Origin: Eggerthella sinensis | GTDB taxonomy: Bacteria; Actinomycetota; Coriobacteriia; Coriobacteriales; Eggerthellaceae | Assembly (NCBI RefSeq): GCF_003339815.1 | Contig: NZ_PPTT01000031.1 | Location: 1-45,749, forward strand | Reading direction: 5' to 3' | Length of the DNA stretch: 45,749 nucleotides | Shown here: in pieces, positions 1 to 8,002 of the stretch | How the letters are laid out: each line of letters begins with the position of its first letter | Numbering within the stretch: position 1 is the first letter of the stretch | Notes under the pieces: generated by a model | Told to the model about the DNA's origin: nothing | The model's database searches: none | What the model saw: only the letters and a program-made list of their open reading frames with translations | Made by a program: the position numbers and the translations under genes

Positions 1-47
1 CCCCCCCCCATTGCGTTCGCGATGAGGGTCCATCCCCCTCCCTTTTT

Positions 48-160
48 TTGCGCCCGCGATGGCGCTAAGGGATCAACCCGTCCTTCTGCGGGCGCAACCA
101 GGGGCTTCCCCCCATGGCGCCCGCGAAGCGCAGGGAACCCGCACGTTCCCCTGCGGGCGC
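48..160. repeat. Paired-palindrome intergenic repeat, copy 1
   Basis: Two inverted repeats lie in tandem beyond the 3' end of the lipid-kinase gene. Unit A has 10-bp arms TTGCGCCCGC (48-57) and GCGGGCGCAA (88-97) around a 30-nt loop. Unit B has 8-bp arms GCGCCCGC (117-124) and GCGGGCGC (153-160) around a 28-nt loop. The A and B units are 19 nt apart. The same layout returns at 6708-6822 and 17147-17260. The rest of 1-224 is G/C-homopolymer-rich with no convincing gene. Confidence 0.7.
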
Positions 161-224
161 AAATAGGGGGGGGCGATGGCGTCAAGGGCACGACGGGGGG
201 TCGGGCGTTCGCCCCGCTCCCTTT

Positions 225-1136
225 CTATTCTCCGGCGAACAGCTCGTAGCCTTCTTCGCTGACGAAGAAGCGGGCGGCTCTCGGTACGATGCGGGCTGAG
301 AACGGCGTCATGAGGCGCGTGGCTTCGCCGTCGTACTGCACTTCCATGGGCGGGTCGGCCACGACGCGCACCTCGCGCGCGCGGTGAATCTCGAGGGCCC
401 CCGTGCGGTCGGGGAATTCGCCGCCGCGGTCGAGCAGGCCGGCCAGCACGGCGGGGATCAGCTCGAAGGCCGTCTTCGCCTTGAGCACCACCACGTCGAA
501 CTCGCCGTCGCGCGGCGCGTTGTCGTGGGTCACCGTGATGTCGAACTGTATCTTCGAGAAGTTGACCAGCAGGATGCCCAACCCGTCGCTTTCCACCTGA
601 CGGCCGTCGAGGTCGATGGTGAAATGCGACTTCTGCGGCATCGGGTTGAAGACGGCGGCCGAAAGGTACGCCATGGGCCCGAACAGGCGCTTGCCCGCCT
701 CGGCGCCGTGCATGATGGCCGCGTCGTAGCCTGCGCCCGCCATGATGCCGAAGCCGAACTTGCGGTCGGCCACCTCGATCTCGCCCAGGTCGAAATCGAG
801 CGTGCGACCCTCCCGCACCATCTTCGCCAGCGCGTGGGGCTCCATGGGCGAGGCCAGGTTGAGGGCCAGCAGGTTCGCGGTGCCGGCGGGGAAGGGCAGG
901 ACGGGAACCTCGGTGTTCGCCAGCAGGTAGCTCACCGTGGCGACGGTGCCGTCGCCACCGCTCGCGATGACGGCGTCGAAGGACGCGGCGTCGTGCAAAA
1001 GCGCGCTCACGTCGGTGGTTCCGTCCGTCGAACGCAGGCACGCCTCGTCGCCGTCCTTGACGAACGCCCGCACGAAATCGTACACGGCGCCTTCTCCGAA
1101 GCCGGATGAGAGGTTGTTGATGACGAGCAGTTTCAC
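225..1136 (-). CDS. Diacylglycerol kinase family lipid kinase
   Basis: The 303-aa product belongs to the DAGK/YegS-type lipid and sphingosine kinase family, which phosphorylates lipid hydroxyls with ATP at the membrane. Visible motifs are GGDGT at residues 60-64 (nucleotide binding) and PAGTANLLALNL at 83-94, the counterpart of the family GTAN motif. The N-terminal NPxSG motif is replaced by NNLSSG. I chose the GTG at 1136 because GAAAGGG lies just upstream; the open frame extends to 1283, but that extension overlaps the RNase D promoter and reads unlike the family. It is divergent from rnd. The lipid substrate cannot be told from sequence. Confidence 0.82.
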   Translation of the reverse strand: MKLLVINNLSSGFGEGAVYDFVRAFVKDGDEACLRSTDGTTDVSALLHDAASFDAVIASGGDGTVATVSYLLANTEVPVLPFPAGTANLLALNLASPMEPHALAKMVREGRTLDFDLGEIEVADRKFGFGIMAGAGYDAAIMHGAEAGKRLFGPMAYLSAAVFNPMPQKSHFTIDLDGRQVESDGLGILLVNFSKIQFDITVTHDNAPRDGEFDVVVLKAKTAFELIPAVLAGLLDRGGEFPDRTGALEIHRAREVRVVADPPMEVQYDGEATRLMTPFSARIVPRAARFFVSEEGYELFAGE

Positions 1137-1160
1137 AGATTCCCTTTCAGTTGCTATGAT
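1132..1160 (+). promoter_or_regulatory. Sigma-70-type promoter for rnd
   Basis: TTCACA (1132-1137) and TATGAT (1155-1160) each match the consensus at 5 of 6 positions and are separated by exactly 17 nt. Transcription would begin near 1167. That disfavours the ATG at 1174 for rnd and supports the GTG at 1207. The -35 box overlaps the start codon of the divergent lipid-kinase gene. Confidence 0.7.
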
Positions 1161-1206
1161 GGCATGGTACAACATGAGCAAGGAAACACAAAGTAAGGAA
1201 CACCCG

Positions 1207-2352
1207 GTGTACATAGCAAACCAAGAAAACCTCGTGGCGTTCGTCGAGCGCGCCATGCATTCCAGCGTGCTCGCCATCGACACGGAGTTTCTGCGCGAGA
1301 AAACCTACTACGCGAAGCTGTGCTTGATTCAACTCGCAACCGACGACGAGACGGCCATCGTCGACCCCTTCGCAGTGGGCGATCTGCGCGTGCTGGCGCC
1401 CGTGCTGCGCAATGAAAACGTGATGAAGCTGTTCCATGCGGGCAACCAGGATCTCGAGATCCTGCTGCGCGAGGTGGGCGTGCTGCCGCGCCCGCTGTTC
1501 GACACGCAGGTGGCCGCCGCGCTTCTGGGGCACACGCAGCAGATCGGCTATGCGGCGCTCGTGCATGCCGAGTGCGGCGTGACGCTCAAGAAGATCGACT
1601 CCTTCACCGACTGGTCGCGGCGCCCGCTGTCCGACTCGCAGCTCGAGTACGCCGCCGACGACGTGGTGTACCTGCCGCGCATGTACGAGCGTATGCGGGC
1701 GCAGCTCGTGGAGCTCGGGCGACTCGCATGGCTCGACCGCGACTTCGAGGACATGGGCGACCCGAAGCGCTACGAGACGAACGAGCGCGAGCGCTACAAG
1801 CGCCTCAAGCGCGTTTCGCAGCTGTCGCGCCGCCAGCTGTCGGCGGCCCGCGAGGTGGCGGCCTGGCGCGAGCTGGAGGCCCAGCGACGCGACGTGCCCC
1901 GCAAGTGGGTGGTCACCGACGAGCAGATCGTGGAGGCGTGCAAGCGCGAGGCCCGCTCCATCGACGACCTGTTCATGGTGCGCGGCCTGTCCGACCGCCT
2001 GTCCACGAAGGACGCGCGCACGGTGGTGGCGCTCATCTCCGCGGCGGTGGACGCCTCGCCCGACTCGTGGCCCGAGCCCGACCGCTGCGGCAAGAACGAG
2101 CCGAACGTGGACGCGGAGCTCGACCTCATGTGCGCGCTCGTGCGCCTGCGCGCCAAGCAGAACGGCGTGGCGTTCCCCACGCTTGCCAGCCACGACGATC
2201 TGTCGCGCGTCGCGCGCGGCTATCGCGAGGGCGTCGATCTGCTGCGGGGGTGGCGACGCGCCCTCGTGGGCGAGGAGCTGCTCGAGCTTCTGGAAGGCAA
2301 GCTGAGCCTCAGCATCGACGGCACCGACCTCAAGGTGGAGCGCCGGGGCTGA
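1207..2352 (+). CDS. rnd: Ribonuclease D
   Basis: This is a DEDDy-type 3'-5' exoribonuclease of 381 aa, close to the usual RNase D length, acting in tRNA and stable-RNA 3' maturation. Exo I is DTEF (D25, E27), Exo II lies in the HAGNQDLEIL region, and Exo III is YAADD (Y148, D152). An HRDC domain follows around residues 210-285, and a second helical domain completes the protein. The GTG at 1207 is preceded at 6-nt spacing by TAAGGAA. An in-frame ATG at 1174 (adding MSKETQSKEHP) has no ribosome binding site. A good promoter is at 1132-1160. Confidence 0.93.
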   Translation: MYIANQENLVAFVERAMHSSVLAIDTEFLREKTYYAKLCLIQLATDDETAIVDPFAVGDLRVLAPVLRNENVMKLFHAGNQDLEILLREVGVLPRPLFDTQVAAALLGHTQQIGYAALVHAECGVTLKKIDSFTDWSRRPLSDSQLEYAADDVVYLPRMYERMRAQLVELGRLAWLDRDFEDMGDPKRYETNERERYKRLKRVSQLSRRQLSAAREVAAWRELEAQRRDVPRKWVVTDEQIVEACKREARSIDDLFMVRGLSDRLSTKDARTVVALISAAVDASPDSWPEPDRCGKNEPNVDAELDLMCALVRLRAKQNGVAFPTLASHDDLSRVARGYREGVDLLRGWRRALVGEELLELLEGKLSLSIDGTDLKVERRG

Positions 2353-2455
2353 GCGCGGGCGGCGCGCGTCCGCCGCAACGGTAACGGGACGGTGACGAGC
2401 GTTTGGTGATTTGACAGAGCTTGTCCCTGTGTTTTCGGGCGATTTGCCCATCCGG

Positions 2456-2461
2456 TATACT
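2456..2461 (+). promoter_or_regulatory. Probable -10 element for the zinc peptidase gene
   Basis: TATACT lies 70 nt before the ATG at 2532, in a region more AT-rich than its surroundings. No good -35 box sits 16-18 nt upstream. A TTGACA at 2411-2416 is too distant (39 nt) to pair with it. Confidence 0.4.
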
Positions 2462-2531
2462 TGTCGAAGACAACGAAGCGCACGGCCGAACACGGCCGCG
2501 CGATACCCCTTTTGAAGGAGTGAAATACCCC

Positions 2532-3203
2532 ATGTTCGGATTGAGTAGTGGATACCTGCTGCTGATCGTCGCGACGCTCGCCATCGGCGGCGTGGCAACC
2601 TGGTACGTGAACTCGCAGCTGAAGAAGTACACGCACGTGCCCATCTCCACCGGTCTCACCGGCGCCGAGGCTGCGCGCCGCATGCTTCGCTACTACGGCA
2701 TCGGCGACGTGGAAGTGCGTCGCGGCGGCCCGGGCCAGGACTTCTTCGACCCGCGGTCGAACTCCGTCACGCTGTCGCCCGACGCCTTCGACGGCCGCTC
2801 CATCACGGCGACGGCCACCGCATGCCACGAAGTGGGCCATGCGTGCCAGTACGACCAGGGCTACGCGCCCATGAAGATCCGCGGGGCGCTCGTGCCCGTG
2901 GTGAACCTCGCGTCGAACGCGTGGATCTTCCTGCTGATGCTCGGCATCTTCATGCAGATCGCGCAGCTCACTACGCTCGCCATCATCATGTACGCCGCCG
3001 TGGTCATCTTCCAGCTGGTCACGCTGCCGGTGGAGTTCAACGCCTCGTCGCGCGCCATGGTCTACATGAACACGACGGGCCTGCCGCAGGCCGAGCAGAC
3101 CGGCTCGTTCAACGTGCTGCGCGCCTGCGCCCTCACCTACGTGGCCGCGGCCCTCACCTCCATCCTGCAGCTCTTGTGGCTGCTCGGCCAGCGCCGGGAC
3201 TAA
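2532..3203 (+). CDS. Membrane zinc metallopeptidase, YugP family
   Basis: The 223-aa product matches the YugP-like neutral zinc metallopeptidase family (Zn_peptidase_2). An N-terminal membrane segment (about residues 5-25) is followed by a soluble region holding the HEVGH zinc motif (H99, E100, H103). Hydrophobic segments follow at about 117-165, and a last one covers roughly 198-218. The ATG at 2532 follows GAAGGAG at 11-nt spacing. It lies between rnd and xseA, 9 nt before xseA, so it probably shares their transcript. Its substrate is not established. Confidence 0.85.
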   Translation: MFGLSSGYLLLIVATLAIGGVATWYVNSQLKKYTHVPISTGLTGAEAARRMLRYYGIGDVEVRRGGPGQDFFDPRSNSVTLSPDAFDGRSITATATACHEVGHACQYDQGYAPMKIRGALVPVVNLASNAWIFLLMLGIFMQIAQLTTLAIIMYAAVVIFQLVTLPVEFNASSRAMVYMNTTGLPQAEQTGSFNVLRACALTYVAAALTSILQLLWLLGQRRD

Positions 3204-3212
3204 CGGCGCGCC

Positions 3213-4586
3213 ATGGGGAACGGGGAGAAGGGCTCCGAAGCGCTGTCCGTGTCGGGCGCCATGGCGCTTGCGAAGGGCGCGCTTGAAGGCGTGACCGTGC
3301 GCCTGATGGGCGAGGTGTCCGAGGTGTCGAACAAGCCCGGCTACAAGGCCGTGTACTTCACCGTGAAGGACCCGAGCGCGGCGCTGCCGTGCATGATGTG
3401 GAACAACCGCTTCCAGGCGTCGGGCGTGCGCCTGGCCGTGGGTCAGCTCGTGGAGCTGACCGGGCGCTTCACGCTCTACGCGCCGAAGGGCCGCATGAAC
3501 TTCGACGTGTTCTCCATCGCGCTCGCCGGCGAGGGCAACCTGCGCCTGCAGGTGGCGAACCTCGCCCGCAAGCTGGAGGCCGAGGGCCTCATGCGTCCCG
3601 AGCGCAAGCGTCCGCTGCCGGCGTATCCGGTGGCCATCGGCCTGGTCACCTCGCCGCGCGGCGCCGCCGTGCACGACGTGCTGCGCACGCTGCGCCGTCG
3701 CTTCCCCCTCGCGCGCGTGCTCGTGGCGGGTGTGGCGGTGGAGGGCGCGCAGGCGCCCGCGGGCATCGTCGAGGGCATGCGCGCCGTGGTGCGTGCGGGC
3801 GCCGAAGTGGTGCTCGTCGTGCGCGGCGGCGGCTCGTTCGAGGACCTCATGCCGTTCAACGACGAGGGTTTGGCCCGCATGATCGGGAAGTGCCCCGTGC
3901 CCGTGGTGACCGGCATCGGGCACGAGCCCGATACGTCCATCGCCGACATGGTGGCCGACGTGCGCGCCTCCACGCCGACGGCGGCGGCCGAGGCCGTGAG
4001 CCCGGCGCGCGAGAGCCTTGCGCGTCTGTTCGAGGCGCGGTGCGGCTCGCTGCGGGCCAGCATGGGACGCGCGCTCGACCGCGCGGGCGCCGAAGTGCGC
4101 CGTTGCGCCACGCGCCCGCTATTCTGCGATGCGCAGCTGCTGTACGCCACCGAGGCGCAGATGCTCGACATGGCCGCCGACCGCCTGTTCCGGGCGCTGC
4201 CGGCGAATCTCGCGCGCGACGAGGCGCTCGTGGAGCGACAGCGCGAGCGGCTCGCATGCGCGCTGCCGGCGAGCCTCGACCGCGATCGGGCGCGCCTCGA
4301 GCACGAACGGGAGCGCCTGGCCTCGTGCGGCGGCGCGCTCGTGCCGCGCTTCGGGCAGCAGGCGGCGCTCGCGGCGGCGCGCCTGCACGACCTGTCGCCC
4401 CTCGCCGTCATCGGCCGCGGCTACGCCATCGCGCGCACGCCCGAGGGCGCCGTGGTCAAAAGCGTGGACGCCGCGCCGCCCGGCTCGGCGGTGGACGTCA
4501 CCGTGGCCGACGGCGTGCTGGCCTGCCGGGTGGAGCAGACGCGCCGCGTGGATACCGAAATCATCGAGTGGGAGGATGCATCATGA
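3213..4586 (+). CDS. xseA: Exodeoxyribonuclease VII large subunit
   Basis: XseA, with XseB, forms exonuclease VII, which degrades single-stranded DNA to acid-soluble oligonucleotides. The 457-aa protein has an N-terminal OB-fold (about residues 12-110). The catalytic domain shows GLVTSPRGAAVHD, VVRGGGSFEDLMPFND and TGIGHEPDTSIADMVAD. A long arginine-rich helical stretch in the C-terminal half is the coiled-coil arm that carries XseB copies. The start at 3213 has only a weak ribosome binding site but is 9 nt after the peptidase gene. Its TGA overlaps the xseB ATG, as expected for coupled translation. Confidence 0.95.
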   Translation: MGNGEKGSEALSVSGAMALAKGALEGVTVRLMGEVSEVSNKPGYKAVYFTVKDPSAALPCMMWNNRFQASGVRLAVGQLVELTGRFTLYAPKGRMNFDVFSIALAGEGNLRLQVANLARKLEAEGLMRPERKRPLPAYPVAIGLVTSPRGAAVHDVLRTLRRRFPLARVLVAGVAVEGAQAPAGIVEGMRAVVRAGAEVVLVVRGGGSFEDLMPFNDEGLARMIGKCPVPVVTGIGHEPDTSIADMVADVRASTPTAAAEAVSPARESLARLFEARCGSLRASMGRALDRAGAEVRRCATRPLFCDAQLLYATEAQMLDMAADRLFRALPANLARDEALVERQRERLACALPASLDRDRARLEHERERLASCGGALVPRFGQQAALAAARLHDLSPLAVIGRGYAIARTPEGAVVKSVDAAPPGSAVDVTVADGVLACRVEQTRRVDTEIIEWEDAS

Positions 4587-4840
4587 TCGAGAACCCTGAA
4601 TTGAAGCCCATCGAGGAGTTGACGTTTCGCGAGGCCATGGCCGAGCTCGACGGCATCGTGGGCGTGCTGGAAAGCAACTCGCTCGAGCTCGAGGACAGCC
4701 TGAAGAGCTACGAGCGCGGCGTTTCCCTGCTCGCGGCCCTGCAAGGCCGCCTCACGGAGGCGCAGCAGAAGGTGGACGTGCTCATGGGCGAGCTCGTGGC
4801 CGACGCCGACGACGGCGCGCGCGACACGAACCTGTCCTAG
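4583..4840 (+). CDS. xseB: Exodeoxyribonuclease VII small subunit
   Basis: This 85-aa protein is the small regulatory and structural partner of XseA. The family core reads TFREAMAELDGIVGVLESNSLELEDSLKSYERG in two pieces across residues 14-46, forming a helical hairpin. Its ATG overlaps the xseA stop (ATGA), and GGGAGGA lies just upstream, so translation is coupled. The acidic C-terminal tail beyond residue 70 is typical of the family and is not conserved. Confidence 0.94.
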   Translation: MIENPELKPIEELTFREAMAELDGIVGVLESNSLELEDSLKSYERGVSLLAALQGRLTEAQQKVDVLMGELVADADDGARDTNLS

Positions 4841-4886
4841 CGGGGAAAACCGGCGTTCGGGAAGCCGTTTCGAGAAGGAGAAGGAT

Positions 4887-5240
4887 ATGCGCAAGGAAGA
4901 CTGCCTGTTCTGCAAGATCGTGGCGGGGGAGATCCCTTCGACGAAGGTGTACGAGGACGACCGCGTGCTCGCGTTCGAGGACGTGAACCCGCAGATGCCC
5001 GTGCACACGCTCATCGTGCCGAAGAACCATTACGACAACATCGGCGACGCCATCCCCGACGAGGAGCTGGGCTACCTGTTCAACACCGTGAAGAAGGTGG
5101 CGGACCTCAAGGGCATCGCCGAGAGCGGCTACCGCGTCATCGTGAACACGAACGACGATGCGCAGCAGTCGGTGCACCACATTCACGTGCACGTGCTGGG
5201 CGGCGCGCCCATGAACTCGGGCGACCCGTCGGCGAAGTAG
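4887..5240 (+). CDS. HIT family (HINT-like) nucleotide hydrolase
   Basis: The 117-aa protein is a histidine-triad purine-nucleoside phosphoramidase of the HINT type. It begins CLFCKIVAGEIPS and ends with the triad HIHVHVLGG (H98, H100, H102), whose central histidine forms the nucleotidylated intermediate. Length and order match bacterial HINT proteins. The start follows GAAGGAGAAGGAT. It sits 46 nt behind xseB and ends before a hairpin at 5268-5302, so it is probably the last gene of its transcript. The physiological substrate is unknown. Confidence 0.93.
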   Translation: MRKEDCLFCKIVAGEIPSTKVYEDDRVLAFEDVNPQMPVHTLIVPKNHYDNIGDAIPDEELGYLFNTVKKVADLKGIAESGYRVIVNTNDDAQQSVHHIHVHVLGGAPMNSGDPSAK

Positions 5241-5267
5241 CGTTTACCCTGTTGAGGAGCGTATTAC

Positions 5268-5302
5268 GAGGCCGTTGCATCCCCTGGCGATGCGGCGGCC
5301 TC
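5268..5302 (+). terminator. Probable terminator after the HIT gene
   Basis: The arms GAGGCCG (5268-5274) and CGGCCTC (5296-5302), with an inner GCAT/ATGC pairing (5277-5280 with 5290-5293), form an interrupted hairpin. It is followed by a moderately T-rich stretch. Confidence 0.55.
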
Positions 5303-5376
5303 TTCCGTGTTTTCGGTGAGCGGCGCGCCGCTGGCCGATACTGAGGCCCGTTTGCATGCGGGCGTTGCCGCCCACG

Positions 5377-5396
5377 CCTAAAATAAGCGTTTTAGG
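5377..5396. promoter_or_regulatory. Inverted repeat in the ackA leader
   Basis: CCTAAAA (5377-5383) and TTTTAGG (5390-5396) are perfect 7-bp arms around TAAGCG, 21 nt before the ackA start. It is AT-rich in a GC-rich background and has no U-run, so an operator or a leader RNA hairpin near the ribosome binding site is more likely than a terminator. Confidence 0.45.
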
Positions 5397-5417
5397 AATA
5401 CTGAAGGAGGCAGGTCG

Positions 5418-6632
5418 TTGAACGTACTAGTCATCAATGCGGGATCATCTTCCTTGAAGTACCAGCTGGTCAACGTCGAGCAGCAAGAGCTGCTGGCGAA
5501 GGGCATCTGCGAGCGCGTCGGTTCCGCCGAGGCGTTTCACAAGCACGGCCTCGATAAGAACGAGGAAGTCATCGACGCCAAAATGGCCGACCACGACGAC
5601 GCCATGGCGCTCGTGCTCGACTCGCTGACGAGCGGCCCCGCGAAGGCCATCGACTCGCTCGATGAGATCGACGCCGTGGGACATCGCATCGTGCAGGGCG
5701 GCAAGTACTTCGACCGTTCCGTGCTCATCGACGCCGACGTCATCGAGAAGATCGACGAGCTGGCCGAGCTGGCCCCGCTGCACAACAAGGCCGCCCTCAT
5801 GGGCATCAACGCGTGCCTGAAGCACATGCCGGAAACGCCCATGGTGGCCGTCTTCGACACGTCGTTCTTCCAGACGCTGCCCCCGAAGGCCTTCATGTAC
5901 CCGCTGCCCTACGAGCTGTACGAGAAGTACGCCATCCGCAAGTACGGCGCGCACGGCACGTCGCATCGCTACATCTCCGAACGCGCCGCCGTCGTGCTCG
6001 ACGAGCCGCTCGAAGACCTCAAGCTCATCACCTGCCATCTGGGCAACGGCTGCTCGATGTCGGCCATCGACCACGGCGTGGCCGTGGACACGTCCATGGG
6101 CCTCACCCCGCTCGACGGCCTCATGATGGGCACGCGCTGCGGCGCCGTGGACCCGGCCATCGTGCCGTTCATCATGGAGCACGAGAACCTGAGCGCCTCC
6201 GAGGTGAACGACCTCATGAACAAGAAGTCGGGCCTGCTGGGCATCTCCGGCATCTCGAACGACCTGCGCAGCGTCCGCGACGCCTCCGAGCAGGGCCACG
6301 AGCGCGCCATGCTGGCCTACGACATGTACTCGAACTCGGTGAAGAAGTACATCGGCCAGTACATCGCCGTCATGGGCGGCGTCGACGCCATCGTGCTCAC
6401 CGCCGGCGTGGGCGAGAACTGCGAGAAGATGCGCCGCATGATCTTCACGGGCCTGCAGCCTCTCGGCATGATCCTCGACGAGGAGAAGAACCGCCAGCGC
6501 GGCTTCGAGCGCGAGATTTCCACCGAGAGCTCCCCGGTCAAGATCATCATCATCCCCACGAACGAGGAATACATGATCGCCCGCGACACCTACGAGATCC
6601 TCCACGAAAAAGTAGACGTTCCGCTGGTGTAA
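5418..6632 (+). CDS. ackA: Acetate kinase
   Basis: AckA makes ATP and acetate from acetyl phosphate in fermentation. The 404-aa length is standard. ASKHA-fold motifs are NAGSSSLKYQL at the N terminus, GHRIVQGG, FDTSFFQTLP, YGAHGTSHRYI, HLGNGCSMSAI and GLMMGTRCGAVDPAI. The start is a TTG with a strong AAGGAGG at 5404-5410. It faces pta (6842-7843, minus strand) tail to tail, with a strong shared terminator between them. Having both enzymes of the acetyl-CoA to acetate route here indicates substrate-level ATP formation. Confidence 0.98.
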   Translation: MNVLVINAGSSSLKYQLVNVEQQELLAKGICERVGSAEAFHKHGLDKNEEVIDAKMADHDDAMALVLDSLTSGPAKAIDSLDEIDAVGHRIVQGGKYFDRSVLIDADVIEKIDELAELAPLHNKAALMGINACLKHMPETPMVAVFDTSFFQTLPPKAFMYPLPYELYEKYAIRKYGAHGTSHRYISERAAVVLDEPLEDLKLITCHLGNGCSMSAIDHGVAVDTSMGLTPLDGLMMGTRCGAVDPAIVPFIMEHENLSASEVNDLMNKKSGLLGISGISNDLRSVRDASEQGHERAMLAYDMYSNSVKKYIGQYIAVMGGVDAIVLTAGVGENCEKMRRMIFTGLQPLGMILDEEKNRQRGFEREISTESSPVKIIIIPTNEEYMIARDTYEILHEKVDVPLV

Positions 6633-6637
6633 AGGGA

Positions 6638-6677
6638 AAAGAGAGAAGCCCCCGGCATGCCGGGGGCTTCTCTCTTT
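6638..6677. terminator. Strong bidirectional terminator between ackA and pta
   Basis: A 40-bp perfect palindrome is centred on GGCATGCC (6654-6661). Its arms run from AAAGAGAGAAGCCCCCGG on the left to the matching CTTCTCTCTTT on the right, giving an A-tract/T-tract terminator usable in both directions. It starts 6 nt after the ackA stop. Confidence 0.92.
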
Positions 6678-6707
6678 CGCTCCCTCTGGGGAGTCCCTTC
6701 CCGTTTT

Positions 6708-6822
6708 TTGCGCCTGGGAACGGCTCCGGGAGCCCCAAAAAAAGCGCCAGGCGCAACCAGGGAGTCTTCCCGGTTGCGCCCGGCGCACGATCACCAAATC
6801 CCCAGCGCGCCGTCAGGCGCAA
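6708..6822. repeat. Paired-palindrome intergenic repeat, copy 2
   Basis: Unit A has perfect 10-bp arms TTGCGCCTGG (6708-6717) and CCAGGCGCAA (6747-6756) with a 29-nt loop. Unit B has 7-bp arms TTGCGCC (6774-6780) and GGCGCAA (6816-6822) with a 35-nt loop. The gap between units is 17 nt and reads CCAGGGAGTCTTCCCGG, as in the other copies. It lies beyond the ackA terminator, between convergent ackA and pta. Confidence 0.75.
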
Positions 6823-6841
6823 AATGGGGGAGGGCGCCAGT

Positions 6842-7843
6842 TTACTCCGCGTTCTTCTTCGCTTGCGCTTGCACGCAGGTTATCGCGATCACGCCTACGA
6901 TGTCGTCGGCGGTGCAGCCGCGGGAGAGGTCGTTCACGGGGGCGGCGATGCCCTGGGTGATGGGGCCGTAGGCTTCGGCCTTCGCGAGGCGCTGGACCAG
7001 CTTGTAGCCGATGTTGCCGGCGTCGAGGTCGGGGAAGATCAGCACGTTCGCGCGGCCGGCCACGGGGGAGTCGGGGGCCTTCGAGGCGCCGACGGAGCCC
7101 ACGATGGCCGCGTCGAGCTGCAGCTCGCCGTCGAGCGCGAGCTCGGGCGCAAGCTCCTTGGCGATCTCGGTGGCCTCGACCACCTTGGCGGAGTCGTTGT
7201 TCTTCGCCGAGCCGTAGGACGAGTGCGACAGCAGCGCCACGGCGGCGTCGGTGCCCATGAGCGTCTTCCACGACTTCGCGGAGTTCACGGCGATGTGCGC
7301 GAGCTTCTCGGCGTCGGGCTGTACTTCCAGGCCGCAGTCCGAGAACAGGAACGTGCCCTGCTGCCCCAGGTCGCAGTCGGGTACCACCATGACGAAGAAC
7401 GAGCTGACCAGCTTCACGCCCGGCGCGGTCTTGAGAATCTGCAGGCAGGGGCGCAGCACGTCGCCCGTGGCGTGGCACGCGCCGGCCACCATGCCGTCGG
7501 CGCCGCCCGTCTTCACCATCATCACGCCGAAGTACAGGACGTTGTCCATGAGCTCCTCGGCCTGCTCGGGCGTCATTCCCTTCGCCTTGCGCAGCTCGTA
7601 GAGCTGCGTTGCGAACCCGGCGCGCAAATCGGACGTGCGCGGGTCGATGACGCGCGCGCCGTCAAGCGCGTACGAGCTGGCTGCGATGGCGTCCGCGTCG
7701 CCCAGGATGACCAGGTCGGCGATGTCGTCGGCAAGGATGCGCTCGGCGGCGGCCAGCGTGCGCTCGTCGTCGCCCTCGGGCAGCACGATCGTCTGACGGT
7801 CCGCTTTGGCGCGGGCGAGCATCGTTTCCAGGAATGAACTCAT
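6842..7843 (-). CDS. pta: Phosphate acetyltransferase
   Basis: Pta interconverts acetyl-CoA and acetyl phosphate, feeding AckA. The 333-aa protein is the short form, with no N-terminal DRTGG or CobB-like domain. It contains the PTA_PTB fold, with IVLPEGDDERTL near the N terminus and the C-terminal block VGASKAPDSPVAGRANVLIFPDL followed by ITQGIAAPVNDLSRGC. The ATG at 7843 follows AAAGGA; the open frame continues far upstream but only as antisense to glf. It ends opposite ackA and is divergent from glf. Confidence 0.96.
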   Translation of the reverse strand: MSSFLETMLARAKADRQTIVLPEGDDERTLAAAERILADDIADLVILGDADAIAASSYALDGARVIDPRTSDLRAGFATQLYELRKAKGMTPEQAEELMDNVLYFGVMMVKTGGADGMVAGACHATGDVLRPCLQILKTAPGVKLVSSFFVMVVPDCDLGQQGTFLFSDCGLEVQPDAEKLAHIAVNSAKSWKTLMGTDAAVALLSHSSYGSAKNNDSAKVVEATEIAKELAPELALDGELQLDAAIVGSVGASKAPDSPVAGRANVLIFPDLDAGNIGYKLVQRLAKAEAYGPITQGIAAPVNDLSRGCTADDIVGVIAITCVQAQAKKNAE

Positions 7844-7917
7844 CGGCTCGGTCCTTTCTAAACTTGTCGTTTTTCGGATACCTGTATGATAGTGCCCCGG
7901 CGGGGAGAAATCCCCTA

Positions 7918-7923
7918 TATAAT
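7918..7923 (+). promoter_or_regulatory. Probable -10 element for glf
   Basis: A perfect TATAAT lies 80 nt before the glf ATG. The -35 region is poor and is occupied by the palindrome CCCCGGCGGGG (7895-7905), a possible activator or repressor site. In the leader, GGGCC (7952-7956) can pair with GGCCC (7962-7966) ahead of a short T-run. Confidence 0.5.
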
Positions 7924-8002
7924 GCATTCTCGGTGCAGATGCGCATATTTTGGGCCGGAAAGGCCCTTTCAAACTACAGAAGAAAAAGAGGAAGGTTCCC
8001 CT

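Noticed and set aside
1174-1206. ATG at 1174 as rnd start
   Set aside because: It lacks a ribosome binding site and would be only about 7 nt from the predicted transcription start; the GTG at 1207 has a well-placed TAAGGAA.
2411-2416. TTGACA as -35 box for the zinc peptidase gene
   Set aside because: It is 39 nt from the TATACT -10, far outside the usable 16-18 nt spacing.
1147-2598. Long minus-strand open frame opposite rnd
   Set aside because: Low-complexity His/Arg/Ala-rich translation with no domain; RNase D on the plus strand explains the coding signal.
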